This document shows positions 43,667 through 53,577 of a DNA stretch of 64,000 bases, in pieces. The DNA comes from Mycobacterium kyogaense. Lineage in GTDB: Bacteria; Actinomycetota; Actinomycetes; Mycobacteriales; Mycobacteriaceae. Made by a program: the position numbers and the translations under genes. Position 1 is the first letter of the stretch, and each line of letters starts with the position of its first letter. The notes below the pieces were generated by a model. The model was not told where the DNA came from. It was given only the letters and a program-made list of their open reading frames with translations, and did no database searches. The stretch spans positions 1-64,000 of the forward strand of contig NZ_QJUA01000022.1 of NCBI RefSeq assembly GCF_003254575.1, written 5' to 3'.

Positions 43667-45646
43667 TCATCCCTGGCTGCGGTTCCATTCGATCCACCCG
43701 ATACCGCTGCGGCCGTCGTCGGTCATGACCGGTCCCCACGACCGCGGGAACCGGCTCAGCCTCCCGTCGGGAGAGGTCAGCAACACCGGCGCGTGGCCGG
43801 CCGGAGTGATCGTCGCGATCAGCCCGTCGTAGTCCACCACCGCAGAGACAGGGAGTTCGTCATCCCAGACCGTCTCGCGCGCTTCGACTTTGGTGAGCTC
43901 GACCAACGCCTCCCCGGCATGCTGCCGATATCCCACCGACAACGCAGGAGCGCCGGGGATGCGTATGTCCACTCCGTGAAGGTGGGTGCCGTCGTCGAGA
44001 TGGATCGCGCTCCACACCCAGTCCATCCCCCACCAGTCGCGTGACGCCCACGAATGGTCGCGCTGTCCGGCGACGTCGGTGATGGTGTAGGAGTGCCCAT
44101 CGGCGGTGACCGTGCCCGATACCCGGCACGGGATCTCGTACCGCGGCGACACCCGGTATTGAAAGGGCGTTCCGTCGCTGGTCCATTCCAGGTCCACGGC
44201 GACATCGACGGTTCGACCGGCCTCGCCGCGCAGCAGCGCTGCCGGATCGTCGTGGGCCTGTCCGCGGCCCTGGAGCGAAACACGAAAGCGGACCAGCGGT
44301 TCAGCGATCTCCATCGTGAGCTGCGCACCGTCGGCAGCGACCCGGGTGTGACTGTTGGGCAGCGGCGCCTCGAAGTCGAGCACGGCGATGGTCGGCCGGC
44401 CCGGGCCGCACAGCAGACCGTTGACCCAGGCGTGGCCCTGATTGGGGATGAGGCCGAGCCGGAACCAGCCACCTGCGTTCTGGTCCGCATCGGCGAAGTC
44501 GAAGTACCAGCTCTCGCTCCACAACGGCTCATCTGTCGGCGTGTGCCGGTCTTCGTCGGATGCATTCGGCTGCAATGGTTCCGGCGTCGACGGCGGTGGC
44601 AGCAGGGAGAGCGCATCGGTGTCGATCACGTGCTGACAGTGCCGGGCGATCATGGCCATGAACATCTCGTCACCACGGGCGGTTCGTTCCACCAGCATCG
44701 GTGACACGATGGCCATCAGAACCCCGAAGAAGCTCTGCCGCCGCACCCCCTCGCGCACATCGTCCAGCGAGACGCCGGAGGATGTGCCGAGGGCATCGTG
44801 GTATGCGGCGAGCAGCCCGTCGTAGCGCGCGCGACGCTCCTCGACGGGCAGCGCACAGCCGAGGAAGTAGGCGACGTCGGTGAACGCGGGCCCCCAGGTC
44901 ACCGTCTGCCAGTCGACGACGGTCAACGGCCGATCTGCGCCCGGTTCGCCGAAAAGCATGTTGTCGAGCCGGTAGTCACCGTGCACCAGCCCGCGCCGAC
45001 CGCTTGCACCCTCGCCGGCCATGAACGCATCGAATGCCGCGATGAAGCGCTCGCAGACCTCGCGATGTTCTGGCGCCACCTGGTCGGCATAGCGGTCGAT
45101 GAAGCCCGCGTACAGCGCGCTCATCAGGCCCTGATTCACGGGTGATTCCCGGTTGAGCCATGCCGCGTCGGCGAGCGCCTCGTCACCCAACAGCGGACCG
45201 TGCACCAGACCGAGTTGTCGCATCGCCAGCTCCGCCTGATCCGCAGTGGCACCCTGGATCTCGTCCCCCACAGTTGCCGGAGCGGCGTCGTCGAGCAGCA
45301 GATCGAACACGCCCGTCGCGCCGTCATAGGCCGCGTGATGGCAGGATGCGACCGGGCCGCCCAGGCCCGGTGCGACGTCGGTGTAGAAGCGCACCTCACG
45401 TTCGTAGAGCCCCATCGCCAGGCCGGTCTGGCGGCTACTCGGGTCGGCGGCGGCGACCTTCAGGACCACCGACCGCGGCCCGTGCTCACCGTCGGCGTAC
45501 TCCAACTGCAGTCGGTAGCACTCACTCATCTGCCCGGTGCCGATGCGGGCGACCGAAAAGCTCGACACGTCACGCCCGAGGACGGCGCTGAGCCAGTCGA
45601 CGGTCAGATCGGCAGGGCTTTCCACGAGCGGTTGCGACGTTGACAC
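43667..45646 (-). CDS. Two-domain protein: APH-like phosphotransferase plus C-terminal beta domain
   Basis: 659 residues from the GTG at 45646. The N-terminal ~340 residues are an aminoglycoside-phosphotransferase/ecdysteroid-kinase-type kinase: catalytic loop HGDYRLDNMLF and metal-binding VVDWQTVTWG. A proline-rich linker (about 345-370) leads to a beta-rich C-terminal half beginning WSESWYFDFADADQNAG, with RDHSWASRDWWGMDWVW, resembling a lipocalin/AttH-like domain found fused to these kinases in actinobacteria. Substrate unknown. It is divergent from the SDR gene by about 160 bp. Confidence 0.8.
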   Translation of the reverse strand: MSTSQPLVESPADLTVDWLSAVLGRDVSSFSVARIGTGQMSECYRLQLEYADGEHGPRSVVLKVAAADPSSRQTGLAMGLYEREVRFYTDVAPGLGGPVASCHHAAYDGATGVFDLLLDDAAPATVGDEIQGATADQAELAMRQLGLVHGPLLGDEALADAAWLNRESPVNQGLMSALYAGFIDRYADQVAPEHREVCERFIAAFDAFMAGEGASGRRGLVHGDYRLDNMLFGEPGADRPLTVVDWQTVTWGPAFTDVAYFLGCALPVEERRARYDGLLAAYHDALGTSSGVSLDDVREGVRRQSFFGVLMAIVSPMLVERTARGDEMFMAMIARHCQHVIDTDALSLLPPPSTPEPLQPNASDEDRHTPTDEPLWSESWYFDFADADQNAGGWFRLGLIPNQGHAWVNGLLCGPGRPTIAVLDFEAPLPNSHTRVAADGAQLTMEIAEPLVRFRVSLQGRGQAHDDPAALLRGEAGRTVDVAVDLEWTSDGTPFQYRVSPRYEIPCRVSGTVTADGHSYTITDVAGQRDHSWASRDWWGMDWVWSAIHLDDGTHLHGVDIRIPGAPALSVGYRQHAGEALVELTKVEARETVWDDELPVSAVVDYDGLIATITPAGHAPVLLTSPDGRLSRFPRSWGPVMTDDGRSGIGWIEWNRSQG

Positions 45647-45807
45647 CCGGCCAACGTATAGCAGCGGGGCCGTCGCGAAGAGCACATCCGACAAACAAAT
45701 TGACGGCCGTCAACTCGATGACGGGAAGCTGTGGCAACCTGATCATGATCGCCCGGGGCGCGCGGGCCGAAAACGGGTATAGGGCGCGTCGTGGAACCGG
45801 AGGGCAG

Positions 45808-46797
45808 ATGAAGGTATTGATCACCGGCGGCACCGGCTTCGTCGGTGCGTGGACGGCGAAGGCGGCGCAAGATGCCGGGCATCAGGTGCGCTTCCTGGTG
45901 CGCAACGCAGGCCGGCTGGCCACCAGCGCGGGAAAGATCGGCGTCGACATCGACGATCACGTGCTCGGTGACATCGCCGATGGCGAGAGCACCGCGGCGG
46001 CCCTCGAGGGATGCGACGCCGTGATCCACTGCGCGGCCATGGTCTCGACCGACCCCAGCCGGGCTGACGAGATGCTGCACACCAACCTCGAAGGCGCGCG
46101 CAACGTCCTCGGTGGCGCGGCGGCCGCGGGGATCGATCCGATCGTGCACGTCTCGAGCTTCACGGCACTGTTCCGCCCCGACCTCGACGTGTTGCACGCC
46201 GACCTCCCGGTGGTCGGCGGCAGCGACGGCTACGGCCGCTCGAAGGCAGCCGTCGAGGCGTACGCGCGGGGCCTGCAGGACGCCGGCGCGCCGGTGAACA
46301 TCACCTACCCCGGCATGGTGCTGGGTCCGCCCGCAGGTGATCAGTTCGGCGAGGCGGCCGAAGGGGTCGAGGCGTCGGCCAAGATGCACGCCGTGCCGGG
46401 TCGCGGCGCCGGCTGGATCGTGATCGACGTGCGCGACCTGGCCGACCTGCACGTCGCGCTCCTCGAACCGGGCCGCGGACCGCGCCGCTACATGGCCGGC
46501 GGTCAGCGGGTCTCGGTGGACCAACTCGCACAGATGATCGGCCGCGCCACCAACCGCACACTCGCGGTGGTCCCGGTGCCCGATGTCGCGCTGCGCAGCG
46601 CGGGCCGCATCTTCGACGTCGTCGGACCGTTTCTGCCGTTCGAGACGCCGATCAATTCCGCAGCCATGCAGTACTACACACAGATGCCGGCCTCCGACGA
46701 CGCACCGAGCACGCGCGATTTCGGACTGCACTGGCGCGATCCGGCCGAGACGATCGCCGACACCGCCGAAGGGCTGCGTCAGGTCGGGCGGCTCTGA
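45808..46797 (+). CDS. NAD(P)-dependent epimerase/dehydratase (extended SDR)
   Basis: 329 residues. N-terminal Rossmann motif GGTGFVG (7-13), active-site Y142-x3-K146 in DGYGRSKAAVEAY, and an extended SDR C-terminal substrate domain. The ATG at 45808 follows a GGAGGG ribosome-binding site. The family oxidises or epimerises nucleotide sugars, sterols or lipids; the substrate is not predictable here. The stop region overlaps the end of a convergent TetR gene by 19 bp. Confidence 0.88.
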   Translation: MKVLITGGTGFVGAWTAKAAQDAGHQVRFLVRNAGRLATSAGKIGVDIDDHVLGDIADGESTAAALEGCDAVIHCAAMVSTDPSRADEMLHTNLEGARNVLGGAAAAGIDPIVHVSSFTALFRPDLDVLHADLPVVGGSDGYGRSKAAVEAYARGLQDAGAPVNITYPGMVLGPPAGDQFGEAAEGVEASAKMHAVPGRGAGWIVIDVRDLADLHVALLEPGRGPRRYMAGGQRVSVDQLAQMIGRATNRTLAVVPVPDVALRSAGRIFDVVGPFLPFETPINSAAMQYYTQMPASDDAPSTRDFGLHWRDPAETIADTAEGLRQVGRL

Positions 46798-47381
46798 GGG
46801 GAGTCGAGCACCCCGCCGAGCACCAGGTCCGCGAGCTTCGCGGCTGCGTCGTCGAGGGCGGTCACCTTGCGCACACACACCGCGTACCAGGCCGCTCCGG
46901 CGATGACGTCCATGACCGTGTCGGCGTCGACGCCGGGTCGAGCGGCTTCGGACCGCACCAGTTGTTCGGCGAGGTTGCGGCGAGCCGCAGCTTCCAGCCG
47001 GTCGTTGATCAGTCTGCGCATCGCCGGCTCCAGCCTCAGATCCTGAAGTAAGCCCGGAACAGCCTCGCGCACAACAGGATCGGCATACATGACGAGCGCG
47101 CCTCGGCACAGCCGGGTGATCTCCGCCGCCAGGTCATCCTCTTGGGGTGCCGCGCCGAGATCCGGAAACGCCGCCTCGTGAATGAGGTGCGCCTTGGTGC
47201 GCCAGCGGCGGTAGATGGCCGGCCGGCTCACCTTGGCGGTTGCCGCGATCAGGTCGATGGATGTCGCCGCGTAACCGCGCGTCACCAACAGTGCGCGAGC
47301 GGCCTCGAGAACGGACGCGTCGATCGCCGGGTCGCGGCGTGACCCATGGTGTCGCCGTGCACCGGACGCCGCTCCGTTCAC
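46779..47381 (-). CDS. TetR-family transcriptional regulator
   Basis: 200 residues. Helix-turn-helix in ATSIDLIAATAKVSRPAIYRRWRTKAHLI (about residues 39-67) and a TetR_C-type helical domain. It diverges from the molybdopterin oxidoreductase gene across 58 bp, so that gene is the likely target. The 3' end overlaps the convergent SDR gene. Confidence 0.9.
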   Translation of the reverse strand: MNGAASGARRHHGSRRDPAIDASVLEAARALLVTRGYAATSIDLIAATAKVSRPAIYRRWRTKAHLIHEAAFPDLGAAPQEDDLAAEITRLCRGALVMYADPVVREAVPGLLQDLRLEPAMRRLINDRLEAAARRNLAEQLVRSEAARPGVDADTVMDVIAGAAWYAVCVRKVTALDDAAAKLADLVLGGVLDSPQSRPT

Positions 47382-47439
47382 GAAAACCCCTTCTTTGTCG
47401 CCAATTGTCGATACAGTGTGTCACGACTCAGGGGGTTCG

Positions 47440-49683
47440 ATGACGGACACTGGACAACTCGCGGGCGTCGGCGAGGACGGACTTCATCTCTACACATGCC
47501 CCCTGTGTGAAGCCATGTGCGGCTTGAAGATTCAGGTCGCACAGGGACGTGTCAGCGAAGTCCGACCCAACCGCGACGATGTCTAGAGCCGCGGGCACAT
47601 CTGCCCCAAGGGTGCCTCGCTGGGCGCGGTGCACGATGATCCCGACCGGATCCGCGCGCCCATGATCAAGGTCGACGGGCTGTGGTACGAGGTGGATTGG
47701 CCGACTGCGTTCGCGCGCTGCACCGAACTGCTCGCACCTGTCATCGCCGAACACGGAATCGGGGCCGTCACGGCCTACACGGGCAACCCATTGGCCCATT
47801 CGTTCTCGCTGGCGCGCTACGCCGGAGTGCTGCTCGGACTTTCGGGCATGCCACTGACCTACTCGCCCGGCACGGTCGACCAGTGGCCGAAAAACCTGTC
47901 CTCGCATCTGATGTACGGCGGCTGGTGGAGCTTCCCCGTGCCCGACATCGAGCGCACCGACCTCCTGGTCGTGATGGGCGCCAACCCCGCCGCGTCGCAG
48001 GGTTCGCTGCTGGCCGCGCCTGACGTCATGGGTCTCGTCGAGGCGGTGCGCCGTCGCGGCACGGTGATCGTCATCGACCCCGTCCGCACCCGCACCGCCG
48101 AACGCGCCGACGAATGGCTGCCCATCACCCCGGGTACCGACGCCGCGCTGCTGCTGGCCGTGATGCACACGTTGTTCGCCGAGGATCTGGTGACACTCGG
48201 CGCGCTCGAACCGCACCTGGACGGAGTCGATACGCTGCGAACCCTCGCGGCCGACTGGCCCCCCGAGCGGGTAGCCGCGGTGACCGGGATCAGCGCCGAC
48301 CGCATCCGCGAGCTCGCTCGCCAACTCGGCACCACACCCCGCGCGGTGGTCTACGGCCGAATCGGAACCTGCAACCAGGAATTCGGCAGCCTGGCGAGCT
48401 GGCTCGTCGACGTCGTCAACATCCTCACCGGACATTTCGACATCCCGGGCGGGGCCATGTTCCCCACCGCGGCGGCCTGGTCGGTGACGGTGCAACCCAT
48501 CCCCGGCCTCGAGGACGGTGCCGCCGAATTCGGGCGCTATCGCACGCGAGTGCGCGGCGCCAAGGAGGTGTTGGGCCAGGTTCCGGTGTCGTGTCTGGCC
48601 GAGGAGATCGCCACGCCAGGCGAGGGCCAGATCAAGGCGCTGATCACCGTCGCCGGCAATCCCGTCCTGTCCACCCCGGCGGGAGATCGCCTCGACGACG
48701 CTCTCCCGCTGCTCGACGCGATGATCTCGATCGACCTGTGGCTCAACGAGACAACTCGCCACGCCGATGTGATCCTGCCCGGCCCGTCTCCCCTGGAGCA
48801 GCCCCACCACGACGATCTCATCCTGCACTTCGCCGTCAACAGCGTCGCCAATTACTCGCCGCCGGTGTTCGCCAAACCGGATCCGCAGGCACCCGACGAA
48901 TGGGAGATCCTGATCCGTTTGACGGGCCTGTGCACCGGCACACCGGCCGAGGACGTCGACGTCGGCGCGATCGACGACGGTTTCTTCGACTACCTGTGCT
49001 TCACCCAGGGCCTCGACGGCGCCACGGTGCGGGCGCAGTACGAGCACGGTGGACCCGAGCGAATCCTGGACCTCACCCTGCGCACGGGCCCGTTCGGCGA
49101 CCGCTATGGCGAGAATCCCGGCGGGCTCACCTTGGAGACGCTGAGACAACACCCGGACGGGATCAACTTCGGCCCGATGGTGCCCCGCGTTCCCGACGTC
49201 CTCGGAACCAGCGACCGAAAGATCCGGCTGGCACCCCCCTACCTGGTGGAGGACCTGCCACGACTCGCCCGCCGGCTGACCCGCGCGCCGGATGAACTTG
49301 TTTTGGTGAGCCGTCGCCACCTGCGCTCCAACAACTCGTGGTTGCACAACGTGGCACCGCTGATGAAGGGCCGCGATCGCTGCACGCTACTGATCCACCG
49401 CGACGACGCGGATCTGCGAGGCATTGCCGCCGGCGACATCGTCACCGTGACCTCCACCGGCGGCACCATCAACGCGCCTGCGGAGCTCACCGACGACATC
49501 AAACGCGGTGTGGTCTCGATGCCGCACGGCTGGGGTCACGGCAAAACGGGCACCCGGCTCGGCGTGGCCAACGACTCCCCCGGCGTGAACACCAATGTGC
49601 TCTCACCCGTGGACTTCTTGGACGAGCCGTCGGGTAACGGCGCCCTCAATGGGATTCCGGTGGAGGTCAGGCTCGCGCGCTGA
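47440..49683 (+). pseudogene. Molybdopterin-dependent oxidoreductase interrupted by an in-frame TAG
   Basis: The ATG at 47440 begins a protein with the iron-sulfur motif CPLCEAMCGLKI. After 48 codons the frame meets TAG at 47584-47586. The same frame continues directly with SRGHICPKGASLGAVHDDPDR, the fourth cysteine of the cluster, and stays open to 49683. Relatives have a Trp or Phe here, so TGG-to-TAG is the simplest change. The full length would be 747 codons, normal for the family: cluster domain, two molybdopterin-binding domains (GANPAASQGSLL; LNETTRHADVILPGPSPLEQ) and a C-terminal MPT domain (SRRHLRSNNSWLHN). Expression is probably abolished unless the stop is suppressed or translation restarts at GTG 47629, which would lack the cluster. 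Confidence 0.85.
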
Positions 49684-50494
49684 CCCTACGCAGCCGAAGG
49701 GCCCGCGCAGTCGCAGGTCCGACGATCCCATCGACCACCACACCGGGTGTGCGGCGCTGGAATTCCCTGACAGCCGCCTCGGTGTCGGGGCCGAAGACAC
49801 CGTCGACCACGAGGTTGCCCGCGTAGCTCGCATAGGCCGCCTTCAGACGCCGCTGTAGTTCGGCCACCTGCGGGCCGCGAGATCCACGCTTCAGCAGTAT
49901 GTCTGAATACTCGTCGTCGGGCGGTTCTGGTACGCCGCGATCCTCGGCGACGTCTCGGCGCAGGATGTCCATGTCGATGGCGCCGGGATCCCACTTGCCT
50001 TGGGCGCGGCCGGCGTACTCCTTGTGCCCGATGACCCTGTCGGCCGATCGACCCAGTCGCCGACAGATCGCGGCGCAGCTTCGTACCAGGGCGACGTACT
50101 GCGCGTCCGGCCAGTGCGTGCGATGCGGCGCCGACGGGCTCGTGCCGCTGTTGGCACACTCGATGCCGATCATGTGCCGGTTCGCACCGTTGACGGGCAA
50201 CCAGGGATAGGAGCCCTCGCCGGCGTGCCAGGAGACGCCCGCCGCCACGACTGTCACCGCTCCGCTACGCGCGATGTGCAATGCGGACAGCGGACCCGGC
50301 AGATCGGGCCTACCGCGTGCGATGGACTCCGCGGTGGCACCGTCGGACCCCGTGTGGTGCACCATCACCCCGCGGATGTCGGCGAAATCGCCGTGACCGC
50401 GGTCGCGCCAGCCAGGCAACTCGCGTACGTCGAGGCCTTCGGCTCGCAACACGTCGGCGAGCCACAGCGGATCACCGCTCCACACCGCGGGCAT
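49667..50494 (-). CDS. N-acetylmuramoyl-L-alanine amidase with peptidoglycan-binding domain
   Basis: 275 residues from the ATG at 50494 (GGGGAGG upstream). The catalytic amidase-2/PGRP domain has zinc ligands in VMVHHTGSDG and RVIGHKEYAG...GKWDPG. A C-terminal peptidoglycan-binding-1 module follows (LKRGSRGPQVAELQRRLK ... VDGVFGPDTEAAVREFQ). It cleaves the bond between MurNAc and the stem peptide. No signal peptide is visible, as in phage endolysins, so export route or origin is unclear. It overlaps the 3' end of the convergent molybdopterin gene by 17 bp. Confidence 0.88.
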   Translation of the reverse strand: MPAVWSGDPLWLADVLRAEGLDVRELPGWRDRGHGDFADIRGVMVHHTGSDGATAESIARGRPDLPGPLSALHIARSGAVTVVAAGVSWHAGEGSYPWLPVNGANRHMIGIECANSGTSPSAPHRTHWPDAQYVALVRSCAAICRRLGRSADRVIGHKEYAGRAQGKWDPGAIDMDILRRDVAEDRGVPEPPDDEYSDILLKRGSRGPQVAELQRRLKAAYASYAGNLVVDGVFGPDTEAAVREFQRRTPGVVVDGIVGPATARALRLRRVSARA

Positions 50495-50583
50495 CGGCGG
50501 CACCTCCCCTTCCCTGTCGACAGCGCCCCTATGCAACCAGACGTCCCACGTTTGGCCGGAGAGGGCGCGGGTAGTTCGACTCG

Positions 50584-51063
50584 GTGACGACAGAACCCGA
50601 AGACATCGAGAGCACGCCGGTCGTCGCGCGTGACACCTCGGCATCCCGCCACGAGGTGTGGGCGGTGATCGCCGACGGGTGGACGTATTCACAATGGGTG
50701 GTCGGTAACAGCCGCATGCGCGCCGTCGACGCCAACTGGCCTGCGCCGGGCAGCACCATCCACCACTCCATCGGCATCTGGCCTGTCGTGCTCAACGACA
50801 GCACCGTCGTCGAATCATGCGAGCCCGAAAGGGAACTCGTGCTGATCGCCAACGGACGTCCGTTCGGTAAGGCGCGGATCACCCTACGCCTGGCGGATAT
50901 AGACGGCGGTGGCTGCCGCATCGAGATGGCCGAGGTACCGGTATCGCCGCCGCTGAGCTGGCTGCCCAAACAGGTGGCACTGACCGCGGCATTCCCCCGG
51001 AACCGAGAAACCACCTGGCGGCTGGCTGCGATGGCCGAGCGCCGCACCCGCGATGAGCGCTGA
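50584..51063 (+). CDS. SRPBCC-family (polyketide cyclase/START-like) protein
   Basis: 159 residues from a GTG. The N-terminal VVARDTSASRHEVWAVIADGWTYSQWVVG and the later beta strands (GSTIHHSIGIWP; RITLRLADIDGGGCRIEM) fit the helix-grip SRPBCC fold, which holds a hydrophobic ligand. The 3' end overlaps the next FAD enzyme by 11 bp, suggesting a common pathway for a lipid or terpenoid substrate. Confidence 0.82.
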   Translation: MTTEPEDIESTPVVARDTSASRHEVWAVIADGWTYSQWVVGNSRMRAVDANWPAPGSTIHHSIGIWPVVLNDSTVVESCEPERELVLIANGRPFGKARITLRLADIDGGGCRIEMAEVPVSPPLSWLPKQVALTAAFPRNRETTWRLAAMAERRTRDER

Positions 51064-52660
51064 ACTCTCGCGATCGGAGTCCGCCGACGCCGTAGTCATC
51101 GGCTCAGGACACAACGGGCTCGTCGCCGCCGCCATGCTCGCTGACGCGGGTTGGGACGTCATCGTCCTCGAGGCGCAGGACCGGCCCGGCGGCGCCGTGA
51201 AAAGCGCCGAGTTGACCCCGGGGTACATCAGCGATCTCTACAGCGCCTTCTATCCGCTGTCCGTCGCCTCCCCCGCACTCGCTGACCTCGCTCTCGAAGA
51301 TCACGGCCTGCGCTGGAGTCACGCGCCGGCCGTCGTGGGCCACGCACGCAGCGCCGACGATGACGACGCCCCGGTGCTCTATCGCGACATCGACCGTACG
51401 GCAGCGGAATTCGAACGGCATCATCGTGGAGACGGGGACCGCTGGATCGCCGCCTGCGAGCAGTACCAGCGCATCAAGAAGCCGCTTCTGGACACGTTGT
51501 TCGCACCGTTTCCGCCGGTGCGCGGGCCCGCTGGGCTGCTGCGCCGGCTCGGCACCGCCGAGGCGCTACGGCTGTTGCACCTGCTGCTGTTGCCCGCGGG
51601 TGAGATGGCGCGACAGCTGTTCGACGGCGAGGCGGCCCAGCTGCTCTTGCTGGGCAACGCGATGCACGCCGACGTGCCCGTCGATGCGCCCGCCAGCGGC
51701 GTGATGGGATACCTCCTGTTGATGCTGGCCCAGGACGGCGGGTTCCCCGTGCCGGTCGGCGGCGCGGGTCAGCTGACCGAGGCACTGGTGCGGCGGGCCG
51801 TGTCAGCAGGAGCGCGCGTGTACTGCGGTCGCGAAGTCGACAGCATCGACGTGCGCGGTCATCGCGCGACCGCGGTGAACCTCGTCGACGGTGGTTTCAT
51901 CCGCTGCCGTCGCGCCGTCATCGCGAACACCTCAGCGCCGCAACTGTATCGGCGCCTCCTCCCGGCGGACGTCCTGCCGCTCGGGCCGCAACGCCAATTG
52001 GATCGCTTCGTCTGGGACACCCCGGTTCTGAAGATCAACTACGCTCTCGACGCGCCGATCCCGTGGCGATCACGCAGCCTCGCGGGCGCGGGCACGGTCC
52101 ACCTCGGCGCCGACCACGACGGTCTCATCCGCTGGATGGCCGACTTGAACACCTCGACCGTGCCGACCCAGCCGTTCATGCTGTTCGGTCAGATGACGAC
52201 CGCTGATCCCACCCGATCTCCCGCGGGCACCGAGAGCTCCTGGGCCTACACCCATCTGCCTCGGGGCCGCAGCGACGACCGCAGCGCCGAACAGTTGGCC
52301 GAGGCCGTCGACGCTGTCCTGGAACGGCACGCCCCCGGCTTCACCGACCGAGTCGTCGGGAAAGTGATCCAGCGGCCATCGGATCTGGAACACAGCGACG
52401 AGAACCTCCATGCCGGGGCGGTCAACGGCGGCACGTCACAGCTGTTCCAGCAGTTGGTTTTTCGGCCCATTCCCGGGCAGGGCGGGCCGACCACGCCGAT
52501 GGACAACGTCTTCCTCGGCAGCGCGGGCGCTCCGCCCGGTGGTGGCGTGCACGGCGTCTGCGGCCGCAATGCCGCGCGGGCGGCCCTGGCCGCCGACGGG
52601 GCCAAGGGCTGGCCACGCCGGCGTCTCAACCGGGCAGTGAGCGGGCTCCTGCTCGGCTGA
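51053..52660 (+). CDS. Phytoene-desaturase-like FAD oxidoreductase (PYROXD2/CrtI type)
   Basis: 535 residues. N-terminal dinucleotide-binding motif VVIGSGHNGLVAAAMLADAGW and the acidic ribose-binding strand VIVLEAQDRPGGAV; C-terminal FAD motif SAGAPPGGGVHGVCGRNAA. This is the CrtI/NAD(P)/FAD-dependent oxidoreductase family acting on polyenes or other lipids. It is coupled to the SRPBCC gene. No other carotenoid gene lies nearby, so a carotenoid role is not established. Confidence 0.88.
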   Translation: MSAELSRSESADAVVIGSGHNGLVAAAMLADAGWDVIVLEAQDRPGGAVKSAELTPGYISDLYSAFYPLSVASPALADLALEDHGLRWSHAPAVVGHARSADDDDAPVLYRDIDRTAAEFERHHRGDGDRWIAACEQYQRIKKPLLDTLFAPFPPVRGPAGLLRRLGTAEALRLLHLLLLPAGEMARQLFDGEAAQLLLLGNAMHADVPVDAPASGVMGYLLLMLAQDGGFPVPVGGAGQLTEALVRRAVSAGARVYCGREVDSIDVRGHRATAVNLVDGGFIRCRRAVIANTSAPQLYRRLLPADVLPLGPQRQLDRFVWDTPVLKINYALDAPIPWRSRSLAGAGTVHLGADHDGLIRWMADLNTSTVPTQPFMLFGQMTTADPTRSPAGTESSWAYTHLPRGRSDDRSAEQLAEAVDAVLERHAPGFTDRVVGKVIQRPSDLEHSDENLHAGAVNGGTSQLFQQLVFRPIPGQGGPTTPMDNVFLGSAGAPPGGGVHGVCGRNAARAALAADGAKGWPRRRLNRAVSGLLLG

Positions 52661-52685
52661 AGCCCACCCGCCAGTGAGAAGCCAC

Positions 52686-52712
52686 GGCTGTGAAATCGCC
52701 GATTTCACAGCC
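52686..52712. terminator. Probable bidirectional hairpin terminator
   Basis: Arms GGCTGTGAAATCG and CGATTTCACAGCC (13 bp) with a single central C form a near-perfect palindrome between two convergent genes. No T-tract, as usual in mycobacteria. An operator-type site is a less likely alternative. Confidence 0.6.
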
Positions 52713-52755
52713 TGGAACGTCCCCCACAAGCGGGAGGTGCCCCCAATTCCGCGGG

Positions 52756-53082
52756 TTAGGGGCGGCCGCGCTTCGGCGTTTGGTTGGCGACGCCGTGGCG
52801 CAGCGGGGTGCCCGCCTCGGCGGCGGTCGAAAGCTGAACCGGCGAGCCACCTGGCGTGGCATCGATTGCCGGCGCGTTACCCGGATCGCCCGACGACGGT
52901 TGTGCGCCGTCATCGAGTTCTCGCATTCGAGCCTCCAGTATCTCCAGCACCGGGACGCGCGCGGCATGGCCTGCTTCGTGCGTGAGCAACGTTTCCAACG
53001 CATCTTTGTCCAAGGCGCGGATACGATGCCGGACATCGCCCAACGGCATCTGATCGAAATCCGGGAACGGCAGGTCGGTCAT
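52756..53082 (-). CDS. DUF8129-like small protein
   Basis: 108 residues from the ATG at 53082 (AGGAG upstream). The first 60 residues (LPFPDFDQMPLGDVRHRIRALDKDALETLLTHEAGHAARVPVLEILEARMREL) match the short helical module found in mycobacterial lipid-droplet and stress-associated proteins. The C-terminal half is low-complexity. It sits with the DUF5709 and catalase genes on the same strand, suggesting a stress or stationary-phase group. Confidence 0.7.
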   Translation of the reverse strand: MTDLPFPDFDQMPLGDVRHRIRALDKDALETLLTHEAGHAARVPVLEILEARMRELDDGAQPSSGDPGNAPAIDATPGGSPVQLSTAAEAGTPLRHGVANQTPKRGRP

Positions 53083-53092
53083 CGGCTCACTC

Positions 53093-53482
53093 CTACTCGA
53101 CAACGGGGAACAGAGAGTCGCCATCTTCCGGGGCCCCGTCGATCTGCCCGTCGTGCTCACCGGGCTCGACGGGCGCAGCATCGCTCCCGAGCAATGGCTC
53201 ATCACCACCGACACCATCTGCTGCATCGCGCAGATCGATGTCTGATTCGTCGACGTCAGGCACCTCCTCGGCGAGGCGCTGGTCCAGGCTTTCGCCCTGA
53301 CGTTGCTCCTCGGCCGACATACCGAACTTGTCGACGCCGCTCCAGTCGTCAGGCGGGTCCACGACCTCGTCTCCGTCGGCGTTGCGCACGTCGTCGGAAT
53401 CGGTACCCTCCATCGGGCTGAGCAGATCGTCACTACCGCCCAGGTCGTTGGCTGTGGTCTCTGTGGCGTCGTCAGTGCTCAC
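53093..53482 (-). CDS. DUF5709 family acidic protein
   Basis: 129 residues from a GTG at 53482, very acidic and probably disordered. The segment GMSAEEQRQGESLDQRLAEEVPDVD is characteristic of actinobacterial DUF5709 proteins. Function unknown; these genes often appear among stress genes. It lies 10 bp upstream of the DUF8129-like gene, so the two are probably co-transcribed. Confidence 0.85.
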   Translation of the reverse strand: MSTDDATETTANDLGGSDDLLSPMEGTDSDDVRNADGDEVVDPPDDWSGVDKFGMSAEEQRQGESLDQRLAEEVPDVDESDIDLRDAADGVGGDEPLLGSDAAPVEPGEHDGQIDGAPEDGDSLFPVVE

Positions 53483-53577
53483 CACTGATCTCCTCTCGCT
53501 GTCGTGTCCCCCAGCCATAGCCGGGAAGCGCACTCCCGAAACCGGTTGCAGCTCAGCGCCAGGCGCGCACGTCAGCG

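Noticed and set aside
47584..47586. Recoded UAG (pyrrolysine) or selenocysteine in the molybdopterin enzyme
   Set aside because: Selenocysteine uses UGA, pyrrolysine is not expected in this lineage, and the position is a Trp/Phe rather than a catalytic residue; a nonsense mutation is simpler.
47428..49347. 639-aa leftward open frame over the molybdopterin gene
   Set aside because: It is an antisense shadow of a strongly conserved coding frame; its translation is low-complexity H/R/G-rich without domains.
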